Program-made: the position numbers and the translations under genes
In this document: piece after piece, positions 17,647-26,700 of the stretch
Numbering within the stretch: position 1 is the stretch's first letter
Layout of the letters: each line of letters begins with the position of its first letter
The notes under the pieces: generated by a model
Seen by the model: the letters and a program-made list of their open reading frames with translations, nothing else
Told to the model about the DNA's origin: nothing
Databases searched by the model: none
From: Lachnospiraceae bacterium
GTDB lineage: Bacteria > Bacillota > Clostridia > Lachnospirales > Lachnospiraceae
Direction: 5' to 3'
Assembly: GCA_022799755.1 (NCBI GenBank)
Contig: JAAWOU010000020.1
Coordinates: 1 to 47,141 of the forward strand
DNA length: 47,141 nt

Positions 17647-17675
17647 TTGCGAAAGACCGCAAACTATTATATGAT
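17647..17675 (+). promoter_or_regulatory. Promoter of the malic enzyme gene
   Basis: TTGCGA (17647-17652) and TATGAT (17670-17675) are 17 bp apart, 55 nt before the ATG at 17731. The 370-bp gap between rho and this gene also holds a TATAAT on the minus strand (about 17509-17504) that probably belongs to a rho promoter with a poor -35 box, and a C6T6 run in the rho leader near 17436-17425. No gene is seen there. Confidence 0.65.
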
Positions 17676-17730
17676 ACTGATAGTCAGGCAGTAGCTGCCA
17701 TTTTAAGCCAAACAGAAAAGAGGTAGACCA

Positions 17731-18882
17731 ATGACAAACAACGAGAAGTCTCTTATGATGCATGAACAGTGGAACGGCAAGCTGGAAATCGTCTCCAAGG
17801 CCCCCGTAAAGTCCAGGGAGGATCTGGCAATCGCCTACACCCCCGGCGTGGCGGAGCCCTGCAGGGTCATCGCACAGGACAAAGAAGAAGCATACAAGTA
17901 CACCATGAAAGCAAACACCGTAGCCGTGGTTTCCGACGGCAGCGCCGTCTTGGGACTGGGCAATATCGGCCCCCATGCCGCCATGCCCGTCATGGAGGGA
18001 AAGGCGGTCCTCTTCAAGGAATTCGGCGGCGTCAACGCCGTACCCATCTGCCTGGACACACAGGATACCGAAGAAATCATCAAGGCAGTCATGTGGCTGG
18101 CTCCCGCTTTCGGCGGCATCAATCTGGAGGACATCAGCGCTCCCAGATGTTTCGAGATTGAGGAAAGACTGAATGCGGCTCTGGACATCCCGGTCTTCCA
18201 CGACGATCAGCACGGCACTGCCATCGTGGTGCTGGCCGGTATCATCAATGCTCTGAAAGTGGTGGGAAAGCAAAAAGAAGATTGCCGTGTAGTTGTAAAC
18301 GGCGCCGGCAGCGCGGGCGTAGCCATCACAAAGCTGCTTCTGACCTACGGCTTTCCCAATATCCTCATGTGCGACAAGGTGGGAATCCTCTCCAAGGCCA
18401 CAGAGGGTTTAAACTGGATGCAGCAGAAAATGACCCAGGTCACCAACCCGGCAGGCGAGTGCGGCACTCTGGCCGATGCCCTCAAGGGCGCGGACATCTT
18501 CGTGGGCGTATCCGCCCCCAATATCGTCACGGCCGAAATGGTCCGCTCCATGAATCACGACGCCATTCTGTTTGCCATGGCAAACCCCGTGCCGGAGATC
18601 ATGCCGGACATTGCGAAAGCCGCAGGCGCGCGGGTGGTGGGCACCGGGCGCAGCGATTTTCCCAATCAGGTGAACAATGTGGTGGCTTTCCCGGGCATCT
18701 TTAAGGGCGCACTGGAGGGCCGCGCAGCCCGGATCACGGAGGAAATGAAGCTGGCTGCCGCAGAGGCCATCGCTGCTCTTGTGCCGGAGGCGGAACTGAA
18801 CGAGGACAATATCATGCCGGAGGCTTTCAATCCAAAGGTGGCAGAGCTGGTGGCAGAGGCCGTGAAGTCCCATATCCGCTGA
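17731..18882 (+). CDS. NAD(P)-dependent malic enzyme
   Basis: The protein of 383 residues is a short bacterial malic enzyme without the phosphotransacetylase domain. It shows the N-terminal motif AYTPGVAEPC, SDGSAVLGLGNIG, GGINLEDISAP, FHDDQHGTA (metal and malate site) and the NAD(P)-binding NGAGSAGVA. It oxidatively decarboxylates malate to pyruvate and CO2 in the cytoplasm, giving reducing power or linking C4 acids to pyruvate. The start has AAGAGGT upstream. The Rossmann motif alone does not decide between NAD and NADP. No other C4-acid gene is near. Confidence 0.96.
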   Translation: MTNNEKSLMMHEQWNGKLEIVSKAPVKSREDLAIAYTPGVAEPCRVIAQDKEEAYKYTMKANTVAVVSDGSAVLGLGNIGPHAAMPVMEGKAVLFKEFGGVNAVPICLDTQDTEEIIKAVMWLAPAFGGINLEDISAPRCFEIEERLNAALDIPVFHDDQHGTAIVVLAGIINALKVVGKQKEDCRVVVNGAGSAGVAITKLLLTYGFPNILMCDKVGILSKATEGLNWMQQKMTQVTNPAGECGTLADALKGADIFVGVSAPNIVTAEMVRSMNHDAILFAMANPVPEIMPDIAKAAGARVVGTGRSDFPNQVNNVVAFPGIFKGALEGRAARITEEMKLAAAEAIAALVPEAELNEDNIMPEAFNPKVAELVAEAVKSHIR

Positions 18883-19008
18883 CGGCATCCCAGATTTTGA
18901 AGAAACGCCGGGGCAAAATCCGTAAGTTTCAGGGGCTGGCAAAAGCGGCGGCGGCCCCAAAACCACAGTGCGAGGCTCTACGACCTCGGCAGGAAATGCT
19001 CTGCCCCA

Positions 19009-19106
19009 GTCAACAACCCCGCTGCAAGCAACAGGGTATTGACCTTGCGGCATTGGTCAAACGGATGCCGGTGCATCCGCTTGGCTCATTGCCCGCGGGA
19101 ATCAAG
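19009..19106 (+). repeat. Structured intergenic repeat, copy A
   Basis: This segment of about 98 bp is closely related to the segment at 30162-30312. It has an outer pair GTCAA..ACCC with GGGT..TTGAC (19009-19043), a stem TTGACC/GGTCAA around TTGCGGCATT, a hairpin GGATGC/GCATCC, and ends CCCCGCTGCAAGCAA and TTGCCCGCGGG that can also pair. It lies between the malic enzyme and DUF4364 genes and ends 17 nt before the second. Copy B keeps the pairings with other bases, which points to selection on structure. Confidence 0.7.
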
Positions 19107-19123
19107 AAAAGGAAGTGTGGGAA

Positions 19124-19642
19124 ATGCTGCAGGATCCACTGACTCTATACAAATTAATCGTGCTGTATATGCTGGACCGGGTCAATTTTCCGATGACCAA
19201 CGCACAGGTCAGCGATTATATCCTGGAAAAAGAATACACGAACTATCTCACCCTCCAGCAGGTCATCAACGAGCTCACCGAGGCCCGTATGATCTCCCAG
19301 GAGGCGATACGCAACCGCACCCATCTGTCCATTACCGCAGAGGGGCGCGAAACCCTGCACTTTTTCCGGAATCTGATCAATTACGGCATCAAGCAGGATA
19401 TTGACGATTATTTCCGGGAAAACGAATATGTACTGCGCAACGAAGTCTCCGTGCTGGGGGATTACTATTACACTGCCAGAGCCGGCGGGTACGAAGCCCA
19501 TCTGGTGGCAAAGGACAAGGATATCAACCTGGTGGACATCAGGATATCCGTGCCCACAGAAGAGATCGCAGAGACCATCTGCAATAAATGGCAGGAAAAG
19601 AACCAGCGGATTTACCAGTATCTGGTGGGGGAGCTGTTTTAG
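19124..19642 (+). CDS. DUF4364 family protein, probable winged-helix regulator
   Basis: The protein of 172 residues matches the DUF4364 pattern: an N-terminal winged-helix-like unit (about 1-85: PLTLYKLIVLYMLDRV, TNAQVSDYIL, TLQQVINELTEARMI, THLSITAEGRETL) and an alpha/beta part of about 85 residues (VSVLGDYYY, GGYEAHLVAKDKDINLVDIRISVP). Function is not established; a DNA-binding role is an inference. I use the ATG at 19124 with AAGGAAG 9 nt upstream; a GTG at 19115 is in frame. Its end overlaps the end of the convergent rarA gene by 4 bp. Confidence 0.85.
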   Translation: MLQDPLTLYKLIVLYMLDRVNFPMTNAQVSDYILEKEYTNYLTLQQVINELTEARMISQEAIRNRTHLSITAEGRETLHFFRNLINYGIKQDIDDYFRENEYVLRNEVSVLGDYYYTARAGGYEAHLVAKDKDINLVDIRISVPTEEIAETICNKWQEKNQRIYQYLVGELF

Positions 19643-20973
19643 GGTTGCGCCTCTCTCCTGATCCGCTGCATATGCTCCCGTATCTTCGCCTCGTACCCAT
19701 TGCCGGAGGGCCTGTAGAATTCTTTCCCGTCCAGCTCATAGGGGAGATACTGCTGCTTCACGTAATTGTTCGGATAGTCGTGGGCATATTTGTAGCCCGT
19801 ACCCCGGCCCAGCTTAGCCGCGCCCTTGTAGTGGGCATCCCGGAGATGGGCGGGGATGGGCAGATTCCCGGTGCGTCCCACCTCCTCCATGGCTGCGAAG
19901 ATGCCGGCGCTGGCCGCGTTGCTCTTGGGGGCGCCGGCCACATAAGCCGCGGCCTGGGCCAGAATAATCTGTGCCTCCGGCATGCCGATACGCTCCACGG
20001 CCAGAGAGGCATTGGTGGCCACCACCAGAGCCTGAGGATCCGCGTTGCCCACATCCTCGGCCGCGCATATCATGATTCGTCTGGCCACAAACGCCACATT
20101 CTCTCCAGCATAGAGCATTCTGGCCAGATAGTACACCGCCGCGTCCGGGTCCGAACCCCGCATGCTCTTGATGAAAGCGGAGATGGTGTCATAGTGATTG
20201 TCCCCTGACTTATCGTACCTTGCCGCCCGCTTCTGAATACACTCCTGGGCCACGTCCAGGGTGATATGAATCTTGCCGTCCCGGCTTCGCCCGGTACTCA
20301 TAATGCCCAGCTCTATGGCGTTCAGGGCATGCCTAGCGTCCCCGCCGGAGATGTCCGCCAGGAAATCCAGCGCATCCTCGTCAATCACCGCCTCGTACGC
20401 GCCCATGCCCCTCTCCGTGTCATACACGGCCTTTTTCAGAAGCTCCCGCACCGCCTCCATGGGAATGGGTTTAAGTTCAAAGATGATGGAGCGAGACAGC
20501 AAAGCCCCGTTCACCTCAAAGTAAGGATTCTCCGTGGTGGCCCCTATCAGTATCACAGTCCCATCTTCCACAAACGGCAGCAGATAGTCCTGTTGGGCCT
20601 TGTTGAATCGGTGTATCTCATCGATGAAGAGAATGGTGCGCTTGCCGTACATCCCCTGGATTTCTTTGGCTTTCGCCACCACTTCCTCCATATCCTTTTT
20701 CCCGGCCACAGTGGCGTTGATCTGGGTAAATTCGGCGCTGGTGGTGCTGGCGATGACTTTTGCCAGGGTGGTCTTGCCTGTGCCCGGAGGCCCGTAGAAG
20801 ATCACGGAACTGATCTTATCCGCCTTGATGGCCCGGTAGAGCAGCTTGTCCTTTCCGATGATGTGCTCCTGCCCCGCCACTTCCTCCAAAGTCCGGGGAC
20901 GCATCCTGGCGGCTAAGGGAGCCTCCTTTTCCATATCATTGCTCCGCATATAGTCAAATATGTTCATGTCCAT
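19639..20973 (-). CDS. rarA: Replication-associated recombination protein A (RarA/MgsA) AAA+ ATPase
   Basis: The protein of 444 residues has the family length and motifs: RMRPRTLEEVAGQEHIIG at the start, Walker A GPPGTGKTT (61-69), Walker B ILFIDEIHRFNKAQQD, the sensor ATTENPYF, and the C-terminal MgsA part (SDPDAAVYYLARML, RRIMICAAEDVGNADP). It acts at stalled replication forks together with SSB and the clamp. The start codon lies at 20973, or two codons later at a second ATG; no strong ribosome-binding site decides. It overlaps the convergent DUF4364 gene by 4 bp. Confidence 0.95.
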   Translation of the reverse strand: MDMNIFDYMRSNDMEKEAPLAARMRPRTLEEVAGQEHIIGKDKLLYRAIKADKISSVIFYGPPGTGKTTLAKVIASTTSAEFTQINATVAGKKDMEEVVAKAKEIQGMYGKRTILFIDEIHRFNKAQQDYLLPFVEDGTVILIGATTENPYFEVNGALLSRSIIFELKPIPMEAVRELLKKAVYDTERGMGAYEAVIDEDALDFLADISGGDARHALNAIELGIMSTGRSRDGKIHITLDVAQECIQKRAARYDKSGDNHYDTISAFIKSMRGSDPDAAVYYLARMLYAGENVAFVARRIMICAAEDVGNADPQALVVATNASLAVERIGMPEAQIILAQAAAYVAGAPKSNAASAGIFAAMEEVGRTGNLPIPAHLRDAHYKGAAKLGRGTGYKYAHDYPNNYVKQQYLPYELDGKEFYRPSGNGYEAKIREHMQRIRREAQP

Positions 20974-21039
20974 GTTTTCTTACCGTCCGTCTATGTCTGT
21001 TCTATCGTCTTTCCGCTCCGGCCCTAATGGTCCGCCCCC

Positions 21040-22062
21040 TCACCGCTTCAGGGATACCGCGTTCTCATGGACGGTCACGGAGTTTAAGCTGCGCAGGAAG
21101 CTGGAAATCCTGCTGTAACCGAACTGTTTGAAGTCCAGCTGCCTGTACTTTTTGTGCAGTTCATCGTTCAGACAGGCCAGGTTCTCCACCATGCCGCCGT
21201 TCTTCTCAATCATCCGGCAGATCTCCCGCTCCAGCTCCTCCTTTGTGAGATTGGAGCGGCGCTCCACATAGTACTGATTGCTGATCTTCTTCACATGCAG
21301 ATCGGTCAGTTCCTCGTCGATCATGGTGCTCAGCTTGGAGTATCCGTAATTTCGCACGTCAAAGTCCGAAAATTTATCATTCAGCCGATTGCCCAGCCGC
21401 GCCAGATCCACATGTTTCCCGCCGTTTTCATTGATCAGAGCCAGAATCACCTGGCGTATCTCCGCCAGGGAGGTCACATTCTGTTCATCGGAGGAGGCGT
21501 CCGTCTGTCCGCCGTATCCGCCGGTCCTGACGCTCTTTTCTCCCAGGACGTTCCTCTCCTCCAGGACACCGCCGGCTCCTGCGGGAAGCGTCACCTCTAT
21601 GTTCTGCTCCGCTACCAGATTCAGATGGATGAACCGGTTGCAGGCCCGGGTTAACGCCAGAGGTGTCTTGGACTCCCCCATGCCCAGCACGAACATATTC
21701 TCCTCCCGCAGACGCATGGCAAGCCTGGTGAAATCGCTGTCGCTGGTGACCAGACAGAATCCCTGGACTTTATTTTTATAGAGGATATCCATGGCGTCAA
21801 TGACCATAGCCATATCCGTGGCATTCTTTCCCGTAGTGTAGGAGAACTGCTGCACCGGCATGATGGAATGCTCCAAAAGGAGCCCCTCCGACCAGCCGTT
21901 CCCCTTAGACCAGTTGCCGTAGATGCGCCGGTAACTGGTGGACCCGTACTTCTCCAGCTCCTCAAATATGGTCACCGCATACTTGGAGCTGATATTGTCA
22001 GCGTCGATCAGCACCGCGAACTGCATCTTCTCGTTGGACATTGATTCCATGATTTCTTCCAT
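21040..22062 (-). CDS. NYN-domain protein with LOTUS/OST-HTH domains
   Basis: The protein of 340 residues has an N-terminal NYN/LabA-type PIN-like nuclease domain (about 8-155) with acidic residues in AVLIDADNI, ATDMAMVIDAMD and TSDSDF, and then two helix-rich units of the OST-HTH/LOTUS type (about 200-270 and 272-340; each has a LNDK/LNDE helix followed by FGYS/YGYSK). The NYN fold is linked to RNA cleavage and LOTUS units to RNA binding; the target is unknown. The start is the ATG at 22062 with a G-rich GGGGGA site; the frame is open further upstream but not protein-like. Probably monocistronic. Confidence 0.85.
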   Translation of the reverse strand: MEEIMESMSNEKMQFAVLIDADNISSKYAVTIFEELEKYGSTSYRRIYGNWSKGNGWSEGLLLEHSIMPVQQFSYTTGKNATDMAMVIDAMDILYKNKVQGFCLVTSDSDFTRLAMRLREENMFVLGMGESKTPLALTRACNRFIHLNLVAEQNIEVTLPAGAGGVLEERNVLGEKSVRTGGYGGQTDASSDEQNVTSLAEIRQVILALINENGGKHVDLARLGNRLNDKFSDFDVRNYGYSKLSTMIDEELTDLHVKKISNQYYVERRSNLTKEELEREICRMIEKNGGMVENLACLNDELHKKYRQLDFKQFGYSRISSFLRSLNSVTVHENAVSLKR

Positions 22063-22253
22063 AAATCCCCCATACCTTTCCCTTATCCGCATGCCTGTCC
22101 TGTTCCTGTCCGGAGCCCATAGGACAATGCCGGGTGAGCGTACCCTCCGCGGATTTTCCTTTTGAAAAAAGTATAGCACATCCAAAGGCTTTTTTCTATC
22201 TTTTCAGACGCTTTTTATTCTCTTTCCTTAATTCCGGATTTCGTGCAAAATGC

Positions 22254-22272
22254 CCGTGAAAATACCTCACGG
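22254..22272 (-). terminator. Possible weak terminator after the DUF2812 gene
   Basis: CCGTGA and TCACGG arms (22254-22259 and 22267-22272) form a short hairpin, followed on the minus strand by GCATTTTGC. A second short palindrome, AGGGCGCCCT with TTTTT on the minus strand, lies near 22290. The gap from 22063 to 22321 holds no gene. Confidence 0.35.
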
Positions 22273-22321
22273 AAATCCCACCGGAAAAAGGGCGCCCTCC
22301 TGCCGCCGTGCCCGACAGCGG

Positions 22322-23065
22322 CTACTCTCCGTGCTGTCGCATGGTGAACACCAGCCCCGCTATCACCAATACCAGCGCCAGCCCGTGAAGCATCCACTTT
22401 GCGGGCCCCTGCAGGATACTCAGCCAGCCCCCTTCCTCTGCCCGGGGAATCAGGCAGCCGATGCCGTTGAGGATAAGCCCCAGGGACAAAAAGCCCGAGG
22501 GCAAGCCTTTTCCTTTCCGTTCTTTTCCCGGTGATTCCGCGCCTGTCCTTTCCCGAAGCTCCCGCAGAATCCCCTCTACCCTGGAAATCTCCCGGATGAA
22601 AGCTACCACAAATGCCGCCAGCAGACAGGCAAATCCAAGGGGCATCCCAATGTCGGCTTTGTTTTCCATGGTTGCCGCACCGACCAGTTCCACGACTATG
22701 AGGCTCAGCTCCAGTATGGTCGCTATCTTGAACATCTTCTTAATCTTCTCATAATGCTCAATGGTGGACTCCACATCCGTATACAGCACGAAAGGCCCCT
22801 CCGCCGCTTTCTTGCGCAGTATCACCCACATTCCCCAGATGCACACGATTTCTACCCCCATCTCCCACATGAATTCCCGGTAATCATTGTTTACCCGGAA
22901 CATTCCCTCCGTAATATCCACCTGATACACATACTCGCCGGGCCTGCATCTGTCGAAAGTATAGAATCCCGCAAAGAATCCTGTCATGGCATAGCCCTGC
23001 GCCGCCATTTCATTAAGATATTCCGTCTCTTTATCCTTATTAAGCATCAGTTTGAATTTTACCAT
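22322..23065 (-). CDS. DUF2812 membrane protein, partner of PadR
   Basis: The protein of 247 residues begins with MVKFKLMLNKDKETEYLNEMAAQGY, a soluble DUF2812 domain (about 1-125), followed by four hydrophobic segments (about 130-150, 155-180, 200-215 and 222-243). The family is mostly found next to a PadR repressor, as here, and its function is not known; a role in sensing or tolerance at the membrane is often assumed. The start at 23065 is given by GGAGGGAAC. It overlaps the end of the PadR gene by 7 bp, so the two are translationally coupled. The frame stays open far upstream, but that part is in the wrong frame of padR. Confidence 0.82.
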   Translation of the reverse strand: MVKFKLMLNKDKETEYLNEMAAQGYAMTGFFAGFYTFDRCRPGEYVYQVDITEGMFRVNNDYREFMWEMGVEIVCIWGMWVILRKKAAEGPFVLYTDVESTIEHYEKIKKMFKIATILELSLIVVELVGAATMENKADIGMPLGFACLLAAFVVAFIREISRVEGILRELRERTGAESPGKERKGKGLPSGFLSLGLILNGIGCLIPRAEEGGWLSILQGPAKWMLHGLALVLVIAGLVFTMRQHGE

Positions 23066-23379
23066 GTTCCCTCCTCCATTTTCGCTGCGTTTTGCAGTAG
23101 TTCCTCCAGACGCCTTTTTTCTTCCGCAAAAATTTCCCGGCCCAGATCCGTGATGATGTATTCTTTCTTCTTCCGCGATTCCGTCTCCTCGCTGTAGATC
23201 CGGATCCATCCTCTGGCCGTCATGGTCTGGATGGCGCCGTAAAGGGTTCCGGGCCCCAGCACCACCCTGCCCCCTGTAAGTTCCTCCACATCCTGGATGA
23301 TTCCGTAGCCGTGGTTGGGCTTTCGCACGGACAGCAGAATGTAGAACAACGCTTCCGTAAGCGGTGTCTGTCTCCCCAT
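23059..23379 (-). CDS. PadR family transcriptional repressor
   Basis: The 106-residue protein is a typical small PadR regulator: a winged-helix domain (LTEALFYILLSV, HGYGIIQDVEELTGGRVVLGPGTLYGAIQTM, KKKEYIITDLGREIF) and one C-terminal dimer helix. Such proteins bind inverted repeats near their promoters and release them on ligand binding. The promoter just upstream has an inverted repeat that overlaps its -10 box, so autoregulation is likely. GGGGGAGAA precedes the ATG. It heads a two-gene operon with the DUF2812 gene. Confidence 0.93.
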   Translation of the reverse strand: MGRQTPLTEALFYILLSVRKPNHGYGIIQDVEELTGGRVVLGPGTLYGAIQTMTARGWIRIYSEETESRKKKEYIITDLGREIFAEEKRRLEELLQNAAKMEEGTW

Positions 23380-23424
23380 TTTCTCCCCCTTTTCGCTGTG
23401 CGGACTGCCTGATACCTATATTGC

Positions 23425-23485
23425 CCGATATATCGGAAGATGATATATTGCTTTTAAATATATCACCGGCCGATATATTTGTCAA
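23425..23485 (-). promoter_or_regulatory. padR promoter with overlapping operators
   Basis: On the minus strand a perfect TTGACA (23485-23480), a 17-bp spacer and TATATT (23462-23457) form a strong promoter. Over the -10 box lies the inverted repeat TGATATATT-N7-AATATATCA (23441-23465). A 12-bp palindrome CCGATATATCGG (23425-23436) lies just downstream, and a related half, CCGATATATTTG, lies in the spacer. The repeated GATATAT core is a likely PadR-binding motif. Confidence 0.75.
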
Positions 23486-23566
23486 GGCCGGCCCCATAGC
23501 TGATTCTATATGTTGATTCCGTATGTTACTGTTCGCGGTCTCGGGATTTTCATGCACCCAAAAAGA

Positions 23567-23588
23567 CACCGGCCGTTTCCGGCCGATG
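23567..23588 (-). terminator. Intrinsic terminator after sbcC
   Basis: CATCGGCCG and CGGCCGGTG arms with a GAAA loop on the minus strand (23588-23567) are followed by C and TTTTT (23564-23560, after GTC). It ends the sbcC transcript 155 nt after the stop codon, just before the padR promoter. Confidence 0.7.
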
Positions 23589-23743
23589 CCTTTTCTTTCC
23601 GTTGCTTTCTGCCGTTTCGGGTTTTGCTGCCCGGTCCGGTATCCCGCCCTGGCATGCCGCCCTTTCCGGTCCGAACACGCCAGGGGCCTCTTGCGCCGCA
23701 TACATGTGCGCTCTCGTGAGGACCAGCGCAGGGCCCTGCGTCT

Positions 23744-26700
23744 TTAAGGCTGTACGGATACTCTGCTGCCCACACCGTCCCTGTCCCGGCGCTTGGTGAC
23801 CACGATTTTTGCGTCGATGCGCTCTTTGAGCTCAGCCACATGGGAGATGATGCCCACCAGGCGGTTGCCCTCGGTAAGCTGCTGCAGGGCTTTCATAGCC
23901 TGTCCCAGCGCCTCCCCGTCCAGAGAACCGAAGCCCTCGTCCACGAACATGCTGTCCATCCGGATGCCCCCGGCGTGGGACTGGATTTCATCCGCCAGCC
24001 CCAGGGCAAGGGAGAGCGAAGCCTGGAAAGACTCCCCGCCGGACAGGGTTTTCACACTGCGCTCCGTGGCATTGTAATGGTCAATGACCTCAAGCTCCAA
24101 CCCTGCCTTTTTGCTGCGGCTGCCGCCCTCCTGCTGGCGTTTCAGCTCATACTGGCCGCTGCTCATGGTCAGCAGGCGCAGATTCGCCCGCCGGATGATA
24201 CGGTCAAAATAGGTCATCTGGACATAAGTCTCCAGCTCTATCTTCTGCTTGCCGCTTAAAGTGCCGCCTGCGGTGTCCGCCAGGGAGCGCATCCACACAT
24301 ATCGCTTCTCCACGGCGGCGATTTCATCCCGACGGCTTTTCACCTTGCTTAAAATATCCCTGTTTCTAGAAAGCGCCGCATACTTTCGGTTTCTCTTTTC
24401 ATCCAGCTCTTTTTTCTCCCGCTGGCATTCCTCCCTCCGGGCAGCCACCTCCTCTACACTCAGCAGACTCTCCTCGCCCGCCGCTGCAAGCTGTCCGCGG
24501 AGCGTGTCCATTGCCTCGTCGAGGCGTTCCATGCGGATACGGCACTGCGTCAGCTCTTCCTGGGCCGTACGGTAAGCCTCCTCCAGCGCTTCTTTCCGGC
24601 TTTTGCACAGGGAAATGCTCTCCAGGGTCTGCTCTCGGGTAACGCCGTGGAGCTGCTCCGCAAGGGCCTCTATCCGCTTCTTTCTCTCCGCGTTCTCCGC
24701 GGATTTCCTCTCCAGATTCAGTTCCGCCTTGCGGATTTCCTCCGACAATTCTTTTTTCTGTGTCTCTTTTCCGGGAATGCTCTGCTCCAGGACCTGCCGC
24801 CTTGCCAGCTGCTCCTGATTCTTCCTCCCAGCCGCCTCTGCCTGCAGCAGCAGCCTGTCCAGCTTTTCCAAGGCCTCCAGGGCAGCCTCCCGCAGCTGTG
24901 CCTCCTCCGGCAGGCTGTCCGCAAAAAGTTCCGAAAGCCGGGAAGCGCAGTCCTCCTCTCTCCGACTCCCGTAGAATGCCGTCAGGCTGCCCTGCAGCTG
25001 TGCGGCCTTTTCCGCTTTTCGGCTCATGACTCCCGCAAGCTCCTTTTCCTGCTCCCCAAGAAGCGTCCGGTTCCGTGACAGCTCCTCCTCCCCCTTTAGC
25101 CTGTCCGCTTCCAGCTGCTTTCGAAGCGCAATATCGCCCAGGATCCGCTTCTTCCATTCCGCCAGTGTCAAAAGATAGGATTCCGTCAGATGCCGCTTTC
25201 TCAAAGCATCCTCTTCAAAAGCGGCCTGCTTTGAGGGAGCCTCTTTCAAAAGCTCCGGATGAGATATCTGCCCGTAAGCCTCAAACAGCCTGTCCGCCTC
25301 TGCCAAAGACTCTTCTGTCTTCTTCAGTTCCTCAGCCAATTGTCTCCCTGCGGCTTCCCTGCGCCCCCGGCAGTTTGCCGCCTGCTCTCTGGACTTTGCC
25401 GTCTCCTCCTCCAGCTGACGCCTCTGCTGTTTGATCCGGACCATGCGCTCTTCCAATGCGTCCAATCGCTCTCCGGCCGCCTCCGCCTGCTTAAGTCTGG
25501 CTAAGCTCTGCTCATATGCCTGCTGCAGGCCGGAGAACACCTGGTCTGCGGGCCATTCCCTCCGGGCTATGTCCGATTCAAATACGCAAAACTCCCGGAG
25601 CTTTTCTCCTGGCAGTTCTTCCAGAAATCTCTCCCACTGTCCCTGCCGCTCATCGAACCGGCTTTTCGCCGTATTCAGTTCCAGCAATGTATCCTGCCGC
25701 TTCCCCTCCAGACTTTTTCGGACTGGCTCCATGCCTTTCAGCTTTTCTTCCAGCTTTGCTTTCAGAGAGCATGCGCGCTCGGCCTGCGCGCGCTCATTTT
25801 TCAGTCCGGGTTCCAGTATATGGATTTTGTCCGATACTTCCTTTATCACCGCATAGCATTTTGCTATTTCTTCTCTCAAAGCAGAATCTGCCTTTTCCTG
25901 ACTCTCCGCCTCCAAAAGTATACTTTCCGGCCCAGATTCCGGGAGGTTTTGTCCCTCTTTTCGCTCCCCCAATATCTCCAAACGGAGCATTTCCCCGGCC
26001 GTGGCTTTGGTCTGGCTCAGCTGTTGGAGCAGCTGCTCTCTCAGGTATCCGGCCTTTTCGCTGAGCCGCTCCGCCTTGCCCTCAGCGGCGGACAGTTCTT
26101 TCTTCCCCCTGTCCAGCTGCGCCTTTTGAGGCACGGCTTCCGGCACCTGCGCCGGCGAGGGATGATGCACGGAACCGCACACCGGGCAGGCCCTGCCCTC
26201 CTCCAGTCCTCTGGCCAGCAGGCCTGCCTGCGCGTCCAGAAAGGCCTGGTCCATTTTCCGATAGGCATCTCCGAGCCGCTTCTTCTCCTCCGCGGCAGCC
26301 TGATACTGTGCTCTGGCCCGGATCAGCTCCTCCTGCATCCGTTCGAGACGCTCTGTCTCCGAAGACAGCTTTGCCAGGGTCTCCCCGGCTTCCTCCAGCT
26401 TCTCCAGGCGCTGCTGCGCCATCAGCCTGCGGGCTTGTACGTCTCCGAAAGCCTCCCATTCCTCCTGACAGCGGTTCCGTTCTTTCTCACAGGCATCCCA
26501 CCGGGCGCAGCTTTCCTCATAGACCTGTTCCAAAGCCCGCACAGCCTCTCCCGATTCCCGCACAGCCTCCGCCTGCTCCCTGCAGGCCTGCAGTCTCTGC
26601 CTGGCCTCCTCCGTCTCATGACGGCGCAGCAGTATGATCTCTTTGCTGTCTCTCAGCGATGTATGCTCCTTTTCGCAGGCCTCCTCCTCCTTTGCAAAAG

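Noticed and set aside
23066..23701. N-terminal extension of the DUF2812 frame
   Set aside because: The extension runs through padR in another frame and through its promoter; the start at 23065 has a clear ribosome-binding site.
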